DNA of 64,000 nucleotides, from NCBI RefSeq assembly GCF_001570405.1, contig NZ_BBYM01000019.1:126323-190322 (forward strand). The letters are read 5' to 3'. The notes below the pieces were generated by a model. The model was not told where the DNA came from, did no database searches, and saw only the letters and a program-made list of their open reading frames with translations. This stretch comes from Microtetraspora niveoalba. Its GTDB lineage: Bacteria; Actinomycetota; Actinomycetes; Streptosporangiales; Streptosporangiaceae. The position numbers and the translations under genes are program-made. Of this stretch, positions 1-9,668 are shown piece by piece (position 1 is the first letter of the stretch; each line of letters starts with the position of its first letter).

Positions 1-119
1 TCACGCTGAAGGGCGAGGGCCACGGAGCCTACGGGCAGAACAACCCGTGCATCGACAACGCGGTCAACTCCTACCTGCTGGAGGGGAAGGTCCCGGCCAA
101 GGGGCTCGTCTGCTCCTGA
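1..119 (+). CDS. C-terminus of a TAP-like alpha/beta-hydrolase (partial)
   Basis: This is the 3' end of a gene that begins before the window; the reading frame starts at base 3 and ends at the TGA at 117-119. The visible 38 residues contain GEGHGAYGQNNPCIDNAV and end in KGLVCS. This matches the C-terminal TAP-like segment of secreted actinobacterial tripeptidyl aminopeptidases of peptidase family S33, where the His of GHG is the catalytic histidine and the paired Cys residues are typical of the exported form. Nothing can be said about the signal peptide or the nucleophile, which lie upstream. The family assignment rests on this short tail only. Confidence 0.72.
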   Translation, partial: TLKGEGHGAYGQNNPCIDNAVNSYLLEGKVPAKGLVCS

Positions 120-131
120 CCGGGCGCACAT

Positions 132-170
132 GGAAAAGCACCCGCCGGATGATCCGGCGGGTGCTTTTCC
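132..170. terminator. Bidirectional hairpin terminator
   Basis: A perfect 19-bp inverted repeat, GGAAAAGCACCCGCCGGAT and its complement, is separated by one base. The A-rich and T-rich outer ends supply a U-tract in both directions. It sits between the convergent peptidase gene and glyS, so it probably terminates both. Confidence 0.9.
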
Positions 171-218
171 GTGTCCCTGCGCCGAGCCGCCCCGGGGCGG
201 CCGGTGGCGCCTCGGGCC

Positions 219-1604
<1,386 letters not shown>

Positions 1605-1752
1605 AGGTGAGAACTCCATCCGGCTGGGTGTCGGGTTGGGATCGTGCGCGCACGCGCTGGGCAGCGCCGGCGTCTCGCCGGCGCTCGGGCGGAGTCGCGC
1701 CCGCTACCTGCTCGATCTCATCCAAGCTTAGGGGACCCGCGGGCCCCCTCGC

Positions 1753-2055
1753 TCATTCCTCGCCCCCGCCCGCCGCCGGGGCGCCGTCGACCGGCTCGAA
1801 CGCGCTGGGCTCGTTGATCATCAGAGTCATCAGCGGGTACATGGCCATCCGGGCGGCGCCCAGCGCCCTGCGGTAGAAACCGGCGCCCTCCCACTCGCTC
1901 ACCAGGGCCCACAGGTCCGGCTCGTCCACCGACCTGCCGATCTGCCCGCGCACATAACCTGGCTGGGCGGCGAACAGGTCGAGGATGTCACGGGCCTGCG
2001 CGGCGAAGTCCTCCGTGCGCGCGGCGGGCACGGAGTAACGGATCAGGGCGAGCAT
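1753..2055 (-). CDS. Antibiotic-biosynthesis-monooxygenase-fold (ABM) small protein
   Basis: This is a 100-residue protein with a dimeric alpha-beta barrel (ABM) pattern: an N-terminal strand MLALIRYSV, the helix FAAQARDILDLF, a central QPGYVRGQIGRS strand turn, LWALVSEWEG and a C-terminal helix. ABM-fold proteins include small cofactorless monooxygenases and heme-degrading enzymes, but many are uncharacterised and no specific substrate can be named here. The start MLALIRY is chosen by family shape; upstream in-frame ATGs (up to 2109) exist and no clear ribosome binding site separates them. The gene is divergent from the DUF6703 gene at 2127 and lies about 150 nt upstream of glyS on the same strand. 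The C-terminal GAPAAGGGEE tail is low complexity. Confidence 0.75.
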   Translation of the reverse strand: MLALIRYSVPAARTEDFAAQARDILDLFAAQPGYVRGQIGRSVDEPDLWALVSEWEGAGFYRRALGAARMAMYPLMTLMINEPSAFEPVDGAPAAGGGEE

Positions 2056-2126
2056 GCGGCCCAGCATGCCATGGCCCCGCGGGTGACCGGGTGCGCCGAT
2101 GCGCCCCACCTGACTAGGCTCGGCAC

Positions 2127-2600
2127 GTGGCAGGTGACACAGGGCAGGACAAGGGGCCCGGCGGGCCGAGGGTTCCGGCGCATCCCCTGGCCAGGAAGCC
2201 GGCCGGCGACCCGCGCGGGCAGGGACGCGGCTCCGGACGCCCCGGCACGGGATCGGTGGCGCGCAAGGGAGGCAAACGCCCGCTCCCGCCCGGCGAGCAG
2301 TTCTTCACGCCGGGCGCGACCGGGCTGCGGCGGACGGTGGAGACCAGGAGCGCGACCGCCCTGGTGTTCCTCTTCCAGCTCCCGCGCTGGGTGGTCCCGA
2401 TCGTCATGGTCGCCCTGATGCTGACCGGCGTCGTGGTGGACTCCTGGCTCGGCGGCCTGGCCGTGCTGCCCGTGCTCGCGTTCGTGTTGTGGCTCGCGTA
2501 CATGTCGTGGCCGTCGCTGCGACCGGGCGCGCGCCTGCTGCGGGTCGCGCTGGTCACCTTTCTCGTGTTGCTGGCGGCCACCCGCTTCGGGCTGTTCTGA
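2127..2600 (+). CDS. DUF6703-type small membrane protein
   Basis: A 157-residue protein with a basic, Pro/Gly-rich, presumably cytoplasmic N-terminal half (residues 1-70) followed by about three hydrophobic segments: VFLFQLPRWVVPIVMVALML, the GGLAVLPVLAFVLWLAY region, and LLRVALVTFLVLLAA. It resembles the uncharacterised actinobacterial DUF6703 family; no function is known to me. The GTG start is supported by a -10-like TAGGCT at 2115-2120 placed 6 nt upstream, which suggests a leaderless transcript. It is divergent from the ABM-fold gene and about 100 nt upstream of the zinc operon promoter, and is not obviously part of that operon. Confidence 0.7.
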   Translation: MAGDTGQDKGPGGPRVPAHPLARKPAGDPRGQGRGSGRPGTGSVARKGGKRPLPPGEQFFTPGATGLRRTVETRSATALVFLFQLPRWVVPIVMVALMLTGVVVDSWLGGLAVLPVLAFVLWLAYMSWPSLRPGARLLRVALVTFLVLLAATRFGLF

Positions 2601-2666
2601 CACGGGTCTGTTCGGGTTCGGGATACTGCGATCGCATCCGCACCGCTCCGTCACACTCTGCCGGTT

Positions 2667-2703
2667 TTGACAACGGTTTTCATTTTGCCGGATACTTGAG
2701 GGC
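2667..2703 (+). promoter_or_regulatory. znuA promoter with overlapping Zur-box-like palindrome
   Basis: TTGACA (2667-2672) and GATACT (2691-2696), 18 bp apart, form a SigA-type promoter that ends 7 nt before the GTG at 2704. The 15-bp sequence TGACAACGGTTTTCA (2668-2682) is a 7-1-7 inverted repeat with one mismatched pair and resembles actinobacterial Zur boxes. It covers the -35, so bound zinc-loaded Zur would block polymerase. Zur itself is the last gene of the operon, implying autoregulation. Confidence 0.75.
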
Positions 2704-3651
2704 GTGATGTCCCGTATGCGCTCCCTCACCCTCACCGGCGCCCTGCTGGCCGCCACCGCCGTCACGACCGCCGCGTGCGGTGCGGGCGGCAATGCCGCCG
2801 ACGACAGCAAACCCACCGTGATGGCCGCCTTCTATCCCCTCCAGTGGATCTCGCAGCGGGTGGGCGGGCCGGACGTATCCGTCACCGGCCTCACCAAGCC
2901 GGGCACCGAGCCGCACGACCTCGAACTGACCGCGCGCCAGGTCGCCGACATCCAGGACTCCTCGCTCGTCGTCTACATCAAGGGCGTCCAGCCGGCCGTG
3001 GACGAGGCGGTCCAGGGACACGCCTCCGGCAAGGCGTTCGACGCCGCGGGAGCCGTGTCCACGCTCCCCGCGACCGCGGAGGACGAGGGACACGACGAGC
3101 ACGACGGGCACGAGCACGCCGACGTCTCCTACGACCCGCACATCTGGCTCGACCCGAGCCGGTTCGCCGCCGTCGCCACCCAACTGGGCGAGCGGCTGGC
3201 CGCGGCCGACCCCGCCCACGCCGCGGCGTACCGGCAGCGCGCCGCCGACACGGCCGCCGAGCTGAACAAGGTGGACGAGTCGTACCGGACCGGCCTGGCC
3301 ACGTGCGGCAAGAAGGCGATCGTGACCAGCCACGCCGCCTTCGGCTACCTGGCCGACCGGTACGGCCTGGAGCAGATCTCGGTCAGCGGCATCGACCCCG
3401 ACGCCGAGCCCTCCCCCACGCGCCTCGCCCAGGTGGCCGATGTCGCCAAGCGAAAGAATGTGACTACCATTTTCACCGAGGAGCTCGTCAGCCCCAAGGT
3501 GGCCGAGATCCTGGCCAAGGAGGTCGGCGCCGCCACCGCGGTACTCAACCCGCTCGAGAGCGAGCCCGACGGCGGGGACTATCTCTCCGCGGCCAAGCTG
3601 AACCTGGACGTCCTGAGGAAGGCGCTCGAATGCCCCACCACGGAAGGGTGA
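2704..3651 (+). CDS. znuA: Zinc ABC transporter substrate-binding lipoprotein ZnuA/AdcA type
   Basis: This is a 315-residue cluster A-I (SBP_bac_9) metal-binding lipoprotein that captures Zn2+ outside the membrane for ZnuBC. The N-terminus is a lipoprotein signal ending in TAAC (Cys near 25). Metal ligands are expected at the His of EPHDLELT (near 75), the His of DPHIWLD (near 145), the His of TSHAAFGYL and a late Glu/Asp. A His/Asp/Glu-rich loop, EDEGHDEHDGHEHADVS (near 127-143), sits just before DPHIWLD and is the hallmark of zinc rather than manganese binders. GTG 2704 fits a leaderless start 7 nt from the -10; ATG 2707 is the alternative. The znuC start follows 7 nt after the stop. Confidence 0.94.
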   Translation: MMSRMRSLTLTGALLAATAVTTAACGAGGNAADDSKPTVMAAFYPLQWISQRVGGPDVSVTGLTKPGTEPHDLELTARQVADIQDSSLVVYIKGVQPAVDEAVQGHASGKAFDAAGAVSTLPATAEDEGHDEHDGHEHADVSYDPHIWLDPSRFAAVATQLGERLAAADPAHAAAYRQRAADTAAELNKVDESYRTGLATCGKKAIVTSHAAFGYLADRYGLEQISVSGIDPDAEPSPTRLAQVADVAKRKNVTTIFTEELVSPKVAEILAKEVGAATAVLNPLESEPDGGDYLSAAKLNLDVLRKALECPTTEG

Positions 3652-3658
3652 TCCTGCG

Positions 3659-4477
3659 GTGAGTGCCGCGTTCACGATGGCCGGCGGCGAGGTCGCCCTC
3701 GACGGCCGGCCCATCCTGCGGGGCGTCGACCTGTCGGTCGGCGAGGGGGAGTTCCTCGTCGTCCTGGGCGCCAACGGCTCCGGCAAGTCCACGCTCGTCC
3801 GCGCCCTGCTCGGCCTGGTCCCGCTGTCCGGCGGCTCCGTCCGGCTGTACGGCACGCCGCCCGCGAAGTTCCGGGAGTGGCGGCGGATCGGCTACGTGCC
3901 GCAACGCCTGTCCATCGGCGGCGGGGTGCCCGCCACGGTCCGCGAGGTGGTGTCCTCCGGGCGCATCGCCCGGCGCGGCCGCTTCCGGCGCACCGGCGCC
4001 GCCGACCGGCGCGCCGTGGCCGACGCCCTCGACGCCGTCGGCCTCGCCGACCGGGCCGCGTACCCGGTGCACGCCCTCTCGGGGGGCCAGCAGCAGCGGG
4101 TGCTCATCGCCCGCGCGCTGGCCGGCGAGCCGGACGCGTTCGTCATGGACGAGCCCACGGCCGGGGTGGACGCGGACAGCCAGCGGCTCCTCGCGGCGAC
4201 CCTCGCCGGGCTGAGGGAGCGCGGCAAGACGGTGGTCCTGGTGGCGCACGAGCTCGGCCCGCTCGAACCGCTCATCACCCGGGCGATCGTCCTCCGTGGC
4301 GGCCGCGTCGCGTACGACGGGGCGCCTCCGGCGGCCGTCGAGGCGGGGGTCGGCGCGGGCGGGCACGTCCATGCCCACGCCCACGCCCACGCCCACAGCG
4401 GCCCGCTGAACGGCTGGCCGGACGTCATCGGGTCACGATCCTCGGCCGGCGAGGCCGGCGCGGCGGGAGAGGCATGA
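3659..4477 (+). CDS. znuC: Zinc ABC transporter ATP-binding protein with His-rich tail
   Basis: This 272-residue ABC ATPase energises zinc import through ZnuB. It has Walker A GANGSGKST (near 37), the Q-loop in IGYVPQR, signature LSGGQQQR (near 140), Walker B FVMDEPT and the switch His in LVAHELG. The GTG start has GGAAGG about 11 nt upstream. After the conserved ATPase core comes an unusual tail of alternating His and Ala, HVHAHAHAHAHS, at residues 236-247, encoded by repeated GCCCAC units (4364-4399). Such a stretch could bind zinc on the cytoplasmic side, as a chaperone or as feedback on transport; that role is inference. The stop overlaps the znuB start by one base. Confidence 0.94.
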   Translation: MSAAFTMAGGEVALDGRPILRGVDLSVGEGEFLVVLGANGSGKSTLVRALLGLVPLSGGSVRLYGTPPAKFREWRRIGYVPQRLSIGGGVPATVREVVSSGRIARRGRFRRTGAADRRAVADALDAVGLADRAAYPVHALSGGQQQRVLIARALAGEPDAFVMDEPTAGVDADSQRLLAATLAGLRERGKTVVLVAHELGPLEPLITRAIVLRGGRVAYDGAPPAAVEAGVGAGGHVHAHAHAHAHSGPLNGWPDVIGSRSSAGEAGAAGEA

Positions 4478-5307
4478 TGGGGATCTTCCAGTACGACTTC
4501 ATGGTCCTCGGACTGCTCGCGGCCGTGTTCGTCGGCCTGGCCGCCCCGGTCGTCGGCACGTTCATCGTCCAGCGCCGTCTGGCGCTGCTCGGCGACGGCA
4601 TCGGCCACATCGCGCTCACCGGCGTCGCGCTGGGCTTCCTGACCGGCACCGCCCCCGTGCTGACCGCCGTCGTCGTGGCCACGCTCGGGGCCGTCGCCAT
4701 CGAGATGGTGCGCGCACGCGGCCGGACCAGCGGCGACGTCGCCCTGGCCCTGCTGTTCTACGGCGGGATCGCGGGCGGCGTGCTGCTCATCTACCTGTCG
4801 CCCGGGCAGAGCAACTCCACGCTGACGTCCTACCTGTTCGGCTCGATCTCCACGGTGGCCGCCCAGGACGTGTGGGTGATCGGCGGGCTGGCCGCGGCCG
4901 TGCTCGGCGTGGTCGCGATCTTCGGGCGGGAGCTGTTCGTGCTCTGCCAGGACGAGGAGGTCGCGCGCGCGAGTGGCCTCCCGGTGCGTTTCCTCAGCCT
5001 GCTGCTCGCGGTGACCGCCGCCCTCACGGTCGTCATCGCCATGCGCGTGGTGGGCCTGCTCCTCGTGAGCGCCCTGATGGTCGTCCCCGTGGCGACCAGC
5101 CAGCAGATCATGCGCAGCTTCCGGGGCACCATGGTCCTCGCCACGGCGCTCGGCGTGGTCGCCACCGTCGGCGGTCTGACCTCCGCGTTCTACATCGACG
5201 TCCCCCCGGGCTCGGCGATCGTGCTGATCGCGCTCGCCGGGTTTGTGCTCTCCCTGGCGATAGGTAGATTCGTACGGCGAAGCCGTACCTGGGAGTCGAC
5301 ATCATGA
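4477..5307 (+). CDS. znuB: Zinc ABC transporter permease
   Basis: This is a 276-residue integral membrane permease of the ABC-3 family with eight or nine hydrophobic segments, for example GLLAAVFVGLAAPVVGTFIV at the N-terminus and SAIVLIALAGFVLSLAIG at the C-terminus. The RRLALLGDGIGHIALTGVALG segment is diagnostic of the ZnuB/MntB group. It forms the membrane channel for the ZnuA-ZnuC importer. ATG 4477 is preferred over ATG 4474 because GGAG lies 7 nt before it. The gene overlaps znuC by one base and zur by four (ATGA), so the four genes are translationally coupled. Confidence 0.94.
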   Translation: MGIFQYDFMVLGLLAAVFVGLAAPVVGTFIVQRRLALLGDGIGHIALTGVALGFLTGTAPVLTAVVVATLGAVAIEMVRARGRTSGDVALALLFYGGIAGGVLLIYLSPGQSNSTLTSYLFGSISTVAAQDVWVIGGLAAAVLGVVAIFGRELFVLCQDEEVARASGLPVRFLSLLLAVTAALTVVIAMRVVGLLLVSALMVVPVATSQQIMRSFRGTMVLATALGVVATVGGLTSAFYIDVPPGSAIVLIALAGFVLSLAIGRFVRRSRTWESTS

Positions 5308-5693
5308 GCAAGAGCAGCGACGCCGTTCACGCGATCCTCCGGCAGAGCGAGGGGTTCCGGAGCGCCCAGGACATCTTCACCAAGATGCGGGCGGACGGCG
5401 CCAAGATCGGTCTGACCACCGTCTACCGGGCGCTCCAGTCGCTCTCGGACGACGGCCGGGTGGACATGCTGCGCACCGACGAGGGCGAGTCGGTCTATCG
5501 CGCCTGCGAGAGCGACGTCCACCACCACCATCTCGTGTGCCGCCGCTGCGGGCGCACCGTCGAGGTGGCCGGGCCCGACGTCGAGCGCTGGGCCGAGGCC
5601 ATCGGAGCCGAGTACGGCTTCACCGAGGTCACCCACACGGTCGAGGTCTTCGGCACCTGCCCCGAGTGCGCCGCCGCCGCCGGGAGCCGCTGA
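5304..5693 (+). CDS. zur: Zinc uptake regulator, Fur family
   Basis: This 129-residue Fur-family repressor has a winged helix at residues 1-80, with TTVYRALQSLSDDGRVD as the recognition region, and a C-terminal dimerisation/metal domain. The motif DVHHHHLVCRRCGRTVEV supplies the His-rich regulatory site and the first CxxC; GTCPECAAA supplies the second CxxC for structural zinc. Position at the end of a znuACB operon identifies it as Zur rather than Fur or PerR. Zinc-bound Zur should repress the operon through the palindrome at 2668-2682. It starts at ATG overlapping the znuB stop. Confidence 0.94.
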   Translation: MSKSSDAVHAILRQSEGFRSAQDIFTKMRADGAKIGLTTVYRALQSLSDDGRVDMLRTDEGESVYRACESDVHHHHLVCRRCGRTVEVAGPDVERWAEAIGAEYGFTEVTHTVEVFGTCPECAAAAGSR

Positions 5694-5775
5694 CCGGTTC
5701 ATGACGATCCGCCGCTCGGCCGCCCCCCGGCCCGCTCCGCGGGGTACGCTGCCCCCGCCGACGTAGGGAGATGCC

Positions 5776-6324
5776 GTGCCGTTCAGCCATGACATGGTGT
5801 ACTCGCTGGCCACCGTGGTCGATCTGATCAACACCTCGCCCGCCGCGGGCGGCGAGGAGGGCCTGCGGAGCGTCGAGGACCTGCGCGCGTTCGTGGGGCG
5901 CCGCGTGATCAGCGACGTGGAGGACCTGGACTCCCGCGACCTGTCCGAGGTGCGGGAGCTGCGCGACGCCTTCCACGAGGTCTTCACCGCGCCCGACCGG
6001 GACACCGCGGTGTCCCTGCTCAACACGCTGCTCGGCCGTACGCGCATCACGCCGAGCCTGGCCGAGCACGACGGGTTCTCGCTGCACGTCCACTACTTCG
6101 CCCCGGGGGCGTCGCTGGCCGAGCACCTGGCGGCCGACTGCGGCGTGGCGCTCGCCCACGTGCTGGTCGAGGACGAGCGCGAGCGGCTGCGCACGTGCGC
6201 CGCGCCCGACTGCTCCCACGTGTTCGTGGACGAGTCGCGCAACCGCTCGCGGGTCTACTGCGACAGCCGTACGTGCGGGAACCGGATGCACGTCGCCGCC
6301 TACCGGGCCCGCCGCCGCGCCTAG
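5776..6324 (+). CDS. ABATE/CGNR zinc-finger putative transcriptional regulator
   Basis: This 182-residue protein has an N-terminal ABATE-like domain (residues 1-125, including the DLINT motif near 17) and a C-terminal CGNR zinc finger. The finger reads LRTCAAPDCSHVFVDESRN, then a YC pair and TCGNRMHVAAYRARRR, so four Cys ligands and the family CGNR signature are present. Such proteins are presumed stress-related transcription regulators; the ligand is unknown. GTG 5776 is preceded by a GGGAG ribosome binding site, and TACGCT about 25 nt further up could be the -10. It is separate from the zinc operon (82-nt gap) and converges on the GH18-like gene. Confidence 0.85.
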   Translation: MPFSHDMVYSLATVVDLINTSPAAGGEEGLRSVEDLRAFVGRRVISDVEDLDSRDLSEVRELRDAFHEVFTAPDRDTAVSLLNTLLGRTRITPSLAEHDGFSLHVHYFAPGASLAEHLAADCGVALAHVLVEDERERLRTCAAPDCSHVFVDESRNRSRVYCDSRTCGNRMHVAAYRARRRA

Positions 6325-6370
6325 AAGGCCGCTCGGGTCCCGGAACCGGTGGCCCGGTCCCGGGATGCGG

Positions 6371-7444
6371 TCAGCTCTGCCGTAGGGCGGGCATCGGGAT
6401 GGGGACGGCGTACGCGGTGGCGCCGCCGCCCACTCCTCCTTCGCAGGAGTTCGGAGGCGTGGTGGTCACGCCCTTGGTGGAGGGGCGTTCCGCGGCCCAG
6501 AACATGTAGCCGAGCATGCCGGGGGTGAGTCCGGCCCCCTTCGGCGCGGCCGTCTGGACGAACGATCCCGTGGACTTCTGCAGCGAGGCGTTGAAATCCG
6601 CGCATTCGGGGCGGACCTTGTTTCCTTCGGCGATGTAGAACGCGCCGGTGAACTTGGCCGGAGCCAGCGGCGGGATCGGCGGGGCGTAGGTGGGCTTGCC
6701 GTCGATGTGCTCCTGCCAGTTGGCGATGGCGTCGGAGCTGCTGGGCTGGCGGGCGGGCACCATCGCGTTGGCGTAGTCCAGGACCGGGGTGTCGGTGCGC
6801 AGCCAGTCCGCGGTGGCCTTCCTGCCGATGTCGATGAGCCAGCGGTCACCTGCGGCGAGGTCGATGGTGAGCCGGGCGGCCGGGTTCGCGCCGCTCGGAT
6901 CGTACGGCAGGACGGAGCGGTAGGCGTCGATGAAGGCCTGCAGACCGACCAGGTCGGGCTTGCTGTTCTCCTCGTAGTCGATCTCGATGCCGACGCCGAG
7001 CCGCTGGGCGACCTCGGCCGCGTTGCGCCCGAACTGCGCCGCGTTCTCCGCCAGGGCGGAGTTCCACGCGGTGGTGTAGGTGATGCCGCCGATGGAGAGC
7101 ATCACCCGAATGCCGCGGCCGGCGAAGTAGTTCACGATGTCGGCGGTCATGCCGCGCGGCACGCCGTCGAGCGTCTGCGCATCGGTGGTCTTGTGCAACA
7201 GCTTGACCGGGTGGACGAAGCTGAGCACCACGAGGTTGACCGACGGGCGGCCGTCGCCACGGTCGATCAGCCAGTGGTTCTTGGCGTCGAAGTCCGCCGT
7301 GCTGCGGACGTTGCCCCAGATGCAGGCGTCATCACCGCAGTGCCAGGCGCCGTAGACCTGCAACGGGGTCGCCGCGGCCTGTGCGGGGGTGGGAAGGAAG
7401 AGGGAGAGGAGGAGTAAGGAGACGAGAGCGGCCAGGCGGCGCAT
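6371..7444 (-). CDS. Secreted GH18-family chitinase-like protein with altered active-site motif
   Basis: A 357-residue exported protein with a clear Sec signal (MRRLAALVSLLLLSLFLPTPAQA) and a TIM-barrel pattern of glycoside hydrolase family 18: LVVLSFVHP, VMLSIGGI and a MLGYMFWAAERP end strand. The catalytic strand reads VGIEIDYEEN (near 165) instead of the usual DxxDxDxE; the last Asp and the proton-donor Glu remain while the first Asp is Val and the second is Glu. It could still cleave chitin-like polymers slowly or act as a lectin. Start ATG 7444 begins the signal peptide. It converges on the CGNR gene. No chitin-binding module was seen. Confidence 0.82.
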   Translation of the reverse strand: MRRLAALVSLLLLSLFLPTPAQAAATPLQVYGAWHCGDDACIWGNVRSTADFDAKNHWLIDRGDGRPSVNLVVLSFVHPVKLLHKTTDAQTLDGVPRGMTADIVNYFAGRGIRVMLSIGGITYTTAWNSALAENAAQFGRNAAEVAQRLGVGIEIDYEENSKPDLVGLQAFIDAYRSVLPYDPSGANPAARLTIDLAAGDRWLIDIGRKATADWLRTDTPVLDYANAMVPARQPSSSDAIANWQEHIDGKPTYAPPIPPLAPAKFTGAFYIAEGNKVRPECADFNASLQKSTGSFVQTAAPKGAGLTPGMLGYMFWAAERPSTKGVTTTPPNSCEGGVGGGATAYAVPIPMPALRQS

Positions 7445-7779
7445 GCTGATACCTCCGTACGCGAGAGATCAGTGCCCCTCCTGGCAATCTTTGCCTCGTC
7501 GCGTCGTCAGGACGGCGGCTCGCCGCGCTATCGCGCCACCCGCGAAAACTCCTTACAAGCTCGGACTTTCCGCGGGTCCGGGAATGTCGGCCGTATCCGC
7601 CACGGCCTCTTCCGCTTTGCGATGCACCACCCTGGACACCGCTCCTTCCGAGCCAAACCCTGCCGATCACGGCACTGGAAAGAAGGTTAACCAATCTGCG
7701 TGGTGCCGTCCCTCGCCTGGAGGACACATCCGCGCGACCAAGGCGCCCGGCCGGCGGGAAGAACTCAGGCCGGCCGCCT
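7445..7779. other. Intergenic region, no gene seen
   Basis: This 335-nt gap lies upstream of the GH18-like gene and downstream of uppS. It must hold the promoter of the secreted protein and the uppS terminator, but no clear -35/-10 pair, palindrome or coding frame with family resemblance was recognised. Confidence 0.5.
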
Positions 7780-8556
7780 CTAGGGTGAGACCTGGTTGGG
7801 GACGGCTCCGCCGTACCGCCGGTCGCGCTTGGCGTAGACCTCGCAGGCCTGCCAGAGGTCGCGGCGGTCGAAGTCGGGCCAGAGCTGGTTGAGGAAGACC
7901 ATCTCGGCGTACGCGGCCTGCCAGATGAGGAAGTTGGACGTGCGCTGCTCCCCGGACGAGCGCACAAACAGGTCCACGTCCGGGATCTCGGGCTCGTCGA
8001 GATAGCGGGCGAAGAGCTTCTCCGACACCTTGTCCGGCTTGACCCGGCCGGACGCGACGTCCCGGGCGAGCTTGACCGCCGCGTCCACGATCTCGGCTCG
8101 GCCGCCGTAGTTGACGCAGAACTGCAGCGTCATCGTCCTGTTGTCCTTCGTCATCTCCTCGGCGTCGCACAGCTCGGAGATGACACTCTTCCACAGCCGG
8201 CCGGGGCGGCCGGCCCAGCGGACCCGCACGCCCATCGCGTGGAGCTGGTCGCGGCGGCGGCGGATCACGTCCCGGTTGAAGCCCATCAGGAAGCGCACCT
8301 CGTCGGGCGAGCGCTTCCAGTTCTCCGTGGAGAACGCGTACGCCGACAGGTAGGGGATGCCCAGCTCGATCGCGCCCTCGATGACGTCGAAGAGCGACGC
8401 CTCGCCCATCTTGTGGCCCTCGGTCCTGGGCAGGCCCCGGGCCTTGGCCCAGCGGCCGTTGCCGTCCATGACGATCGCGACGTGGCGCGGCACGAGGTCG
8501 CGCGGGATCGCGGGCGGCGTGGCGCCCGAGGGATGCGGAGACGGAGGACGAACCAT
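7780..8556 (-). CDS. uppS: Isoprenyl transferase (polyprenyl diphosphate synthase, UppS type)
   Basis: This 258-residue cis-prenyltransferase extends an allylic diphosphate with isopentenyl diphosphate to make the polyprenyl lipid carrier for cell-wall synthesis. Family motifs are present: [13 protein letters not shown] with the catalytic Asp (near 28), [15 protein letters not shown] and the C-terminal [19 protein letters not shown] with the Arg/Ser diphosphate site. ATG 8556 is preferred because TACGCT (8564-8569) lies 7 nt upstream, giving a leaderless internal promoter. It follows recO by 31 nt on the same strand and may also be read through from it. In actinobacteria two cis-prenyltransferases are common; chain length cannot be told from the sequence. 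Confidence 0.93.
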   Translation of the reverse strand: MVRPPSPHPSGATPPAIPRDLVPRHVAIVMDGNGRWAKARGLPRTEGHKMGEASLFDVIEGAIELGIPYLSAYAFSTENWKRSPDEVRFLMGFNRDVIRRRRDQLHAMGVRVRWAGRPGRLWKSVISELCDAEEMTKDNRTMTLQFCVNYGGRAEIVDAAVKLARDVASGRVKPDKVSEKLFARYLDEPEIPDVDLFVRSSGEQRTSNFLIWQAAYAEMVFLNQLWPDFDRRDLWQACEVYAKRDRRYGGAVPNQVSP

Positions 8557-8587
8557 GACCACGAGCGTATTGCGTGCGACAGGGTCC

Positions 8588-9436
8588 TCAGGCGCGGAAA
8601 ATGTGAGAGTCCGGTGTGGATTCCGGTCCGAAGCCGCGCGTCCCGTCCCACGGTGACGCGCGTCCGGGCTCCCGTGCCGGAGTCCACGGCGGCTCGGGTC
8701 CCCGCGCCGGCTCGCGCTCGACGTGCCGCAGCGAGCGGATCCCGTGCTCGAGGTGCCACTGGAGATAGGCCGCGACCAGGCCGCTGCACTCGGTGCGGTG
8801 CCGCGGCTCCGACGCGTCCGCCATGGGCCAGTCACCGCGCAGCAGCGCGATCATCAGCGCGATGGTCTCCGCCGCGGGCACCGCCGCCCCCGGCGGGCGG
8901 CAGGCTCCGCACACGACGCCGCCCGCGACGATCGCGAACGCGCGCACGGCCTCGGCGCCGCAGCGGGCGCATTCCGACAGGGCGGGGGCGTACCCCGCGA
9001 CGGCGAGCGAGCGCAGGAAGTAGGCGTCGAGCACCAGCCGGGCCTCGTGCTCGCCCTCGACGAGGGTGCGCAGCCCTCCCACCAGCAGCAGGAACTGGCG
9101 CAGGGCGGGCTCCTTCTCCCCCAGGGTCAGCCGGTCGGCGGTCTCCAGCATGGCGGTCCCGGCGGTGTAGCGGGGGTAGTCCGCGACCAGCGCCTCGCCG
9201 TACGGGCGGAGGGTCTCGACCTGGGTGATCACGTCGAGCGAGCGGCCCTCGTGGAGCTGCAGGTCGACGTGGGTGAACGGCTCCAGCCGGGCGCCGAAGC
9301 GCGACATGGTCTTGCGCACGCCCTTGGCGACGCCGCGCACCTTTCCGGTGCGCTTGGTGAGGACCGTGATGATGCGATCGGCCTCGCCCAGCTTCTGGGT
9401 GCGCAGCACGACGCCCTCGTCCCGGTACAGACTCAC
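8588..9436 (-). CDS. recO: DNA repair protein RecO
   Basis: This 282-residue recombination mediator works in the RecFOR pathway, loading RecA onto SSB-coated single-stranded DNA. It has the N-terminal OB fold ([20 protein letters not shown] to about residue 80), a helical core and the zinc finger CARCG...CGAC (near 155-180). The start is GTG 9436. The C-terminus beyond about residue 245 is a Pro/Arg-rich extension ([20 protein letters not shown]) that looks unstructured. Placement next to uppS on the minus strand matches the usual actinobacterial order era-leuA-recO-uppS, although several inserts separate recO from leuA here. Confidence 0.94.
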   Translation of the reverse strand: MSLYRDEGVVLRTQKLGEADRIITVLTKRTGKVRGVAKGVRKTMSRFGARLEPFTHVDLQLHEGRSLDVITQVETLRPYGEALVADYPRYTAGTAMLETADRLTLGEKEPALRQFLLLVGGLRTLVEGEHEARLVLDAYFLRSLAVAGYAPALSECARCGAEAVRAFAIVAGGVVCGACRPPGAAVPAAETIALMIALLRGDWPMADASEPRHRTECSGLVAAYLQWHLEHGIRSLRHVEREPARGPEPPWTPAREPGRASPWDGTRGFGPESTPDSHIFRA

Positions 9437-9668
9437 CAGGCCATCGTATGACCTCCCGCTGACTCCCTCCTGAGATCACAAACGGTGAAATTTCGGTAAT
9501 GATGCGGACTCGGCCCGAACTGCACATCGCCACCAAGCTGGACATTTCGGAAAGGTCCCGAGAGCCTGGATGCACCGACTTGACCGAAAGGTCACTAAGC
9601 TTTGCCCCCTGGCGGAACTTCCCCGCGCCTCTTCTAAAGGCCCTGCCCCCGCTGTTTGAAAGGGTGCC

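Noticed and set aside
1605-1752. T-box riboswitch upstream of glyS
   Set aside because: No T-box sequence (UGGN-type antiterminator bulge) or specifier stem could be recognised, and the leader is short.
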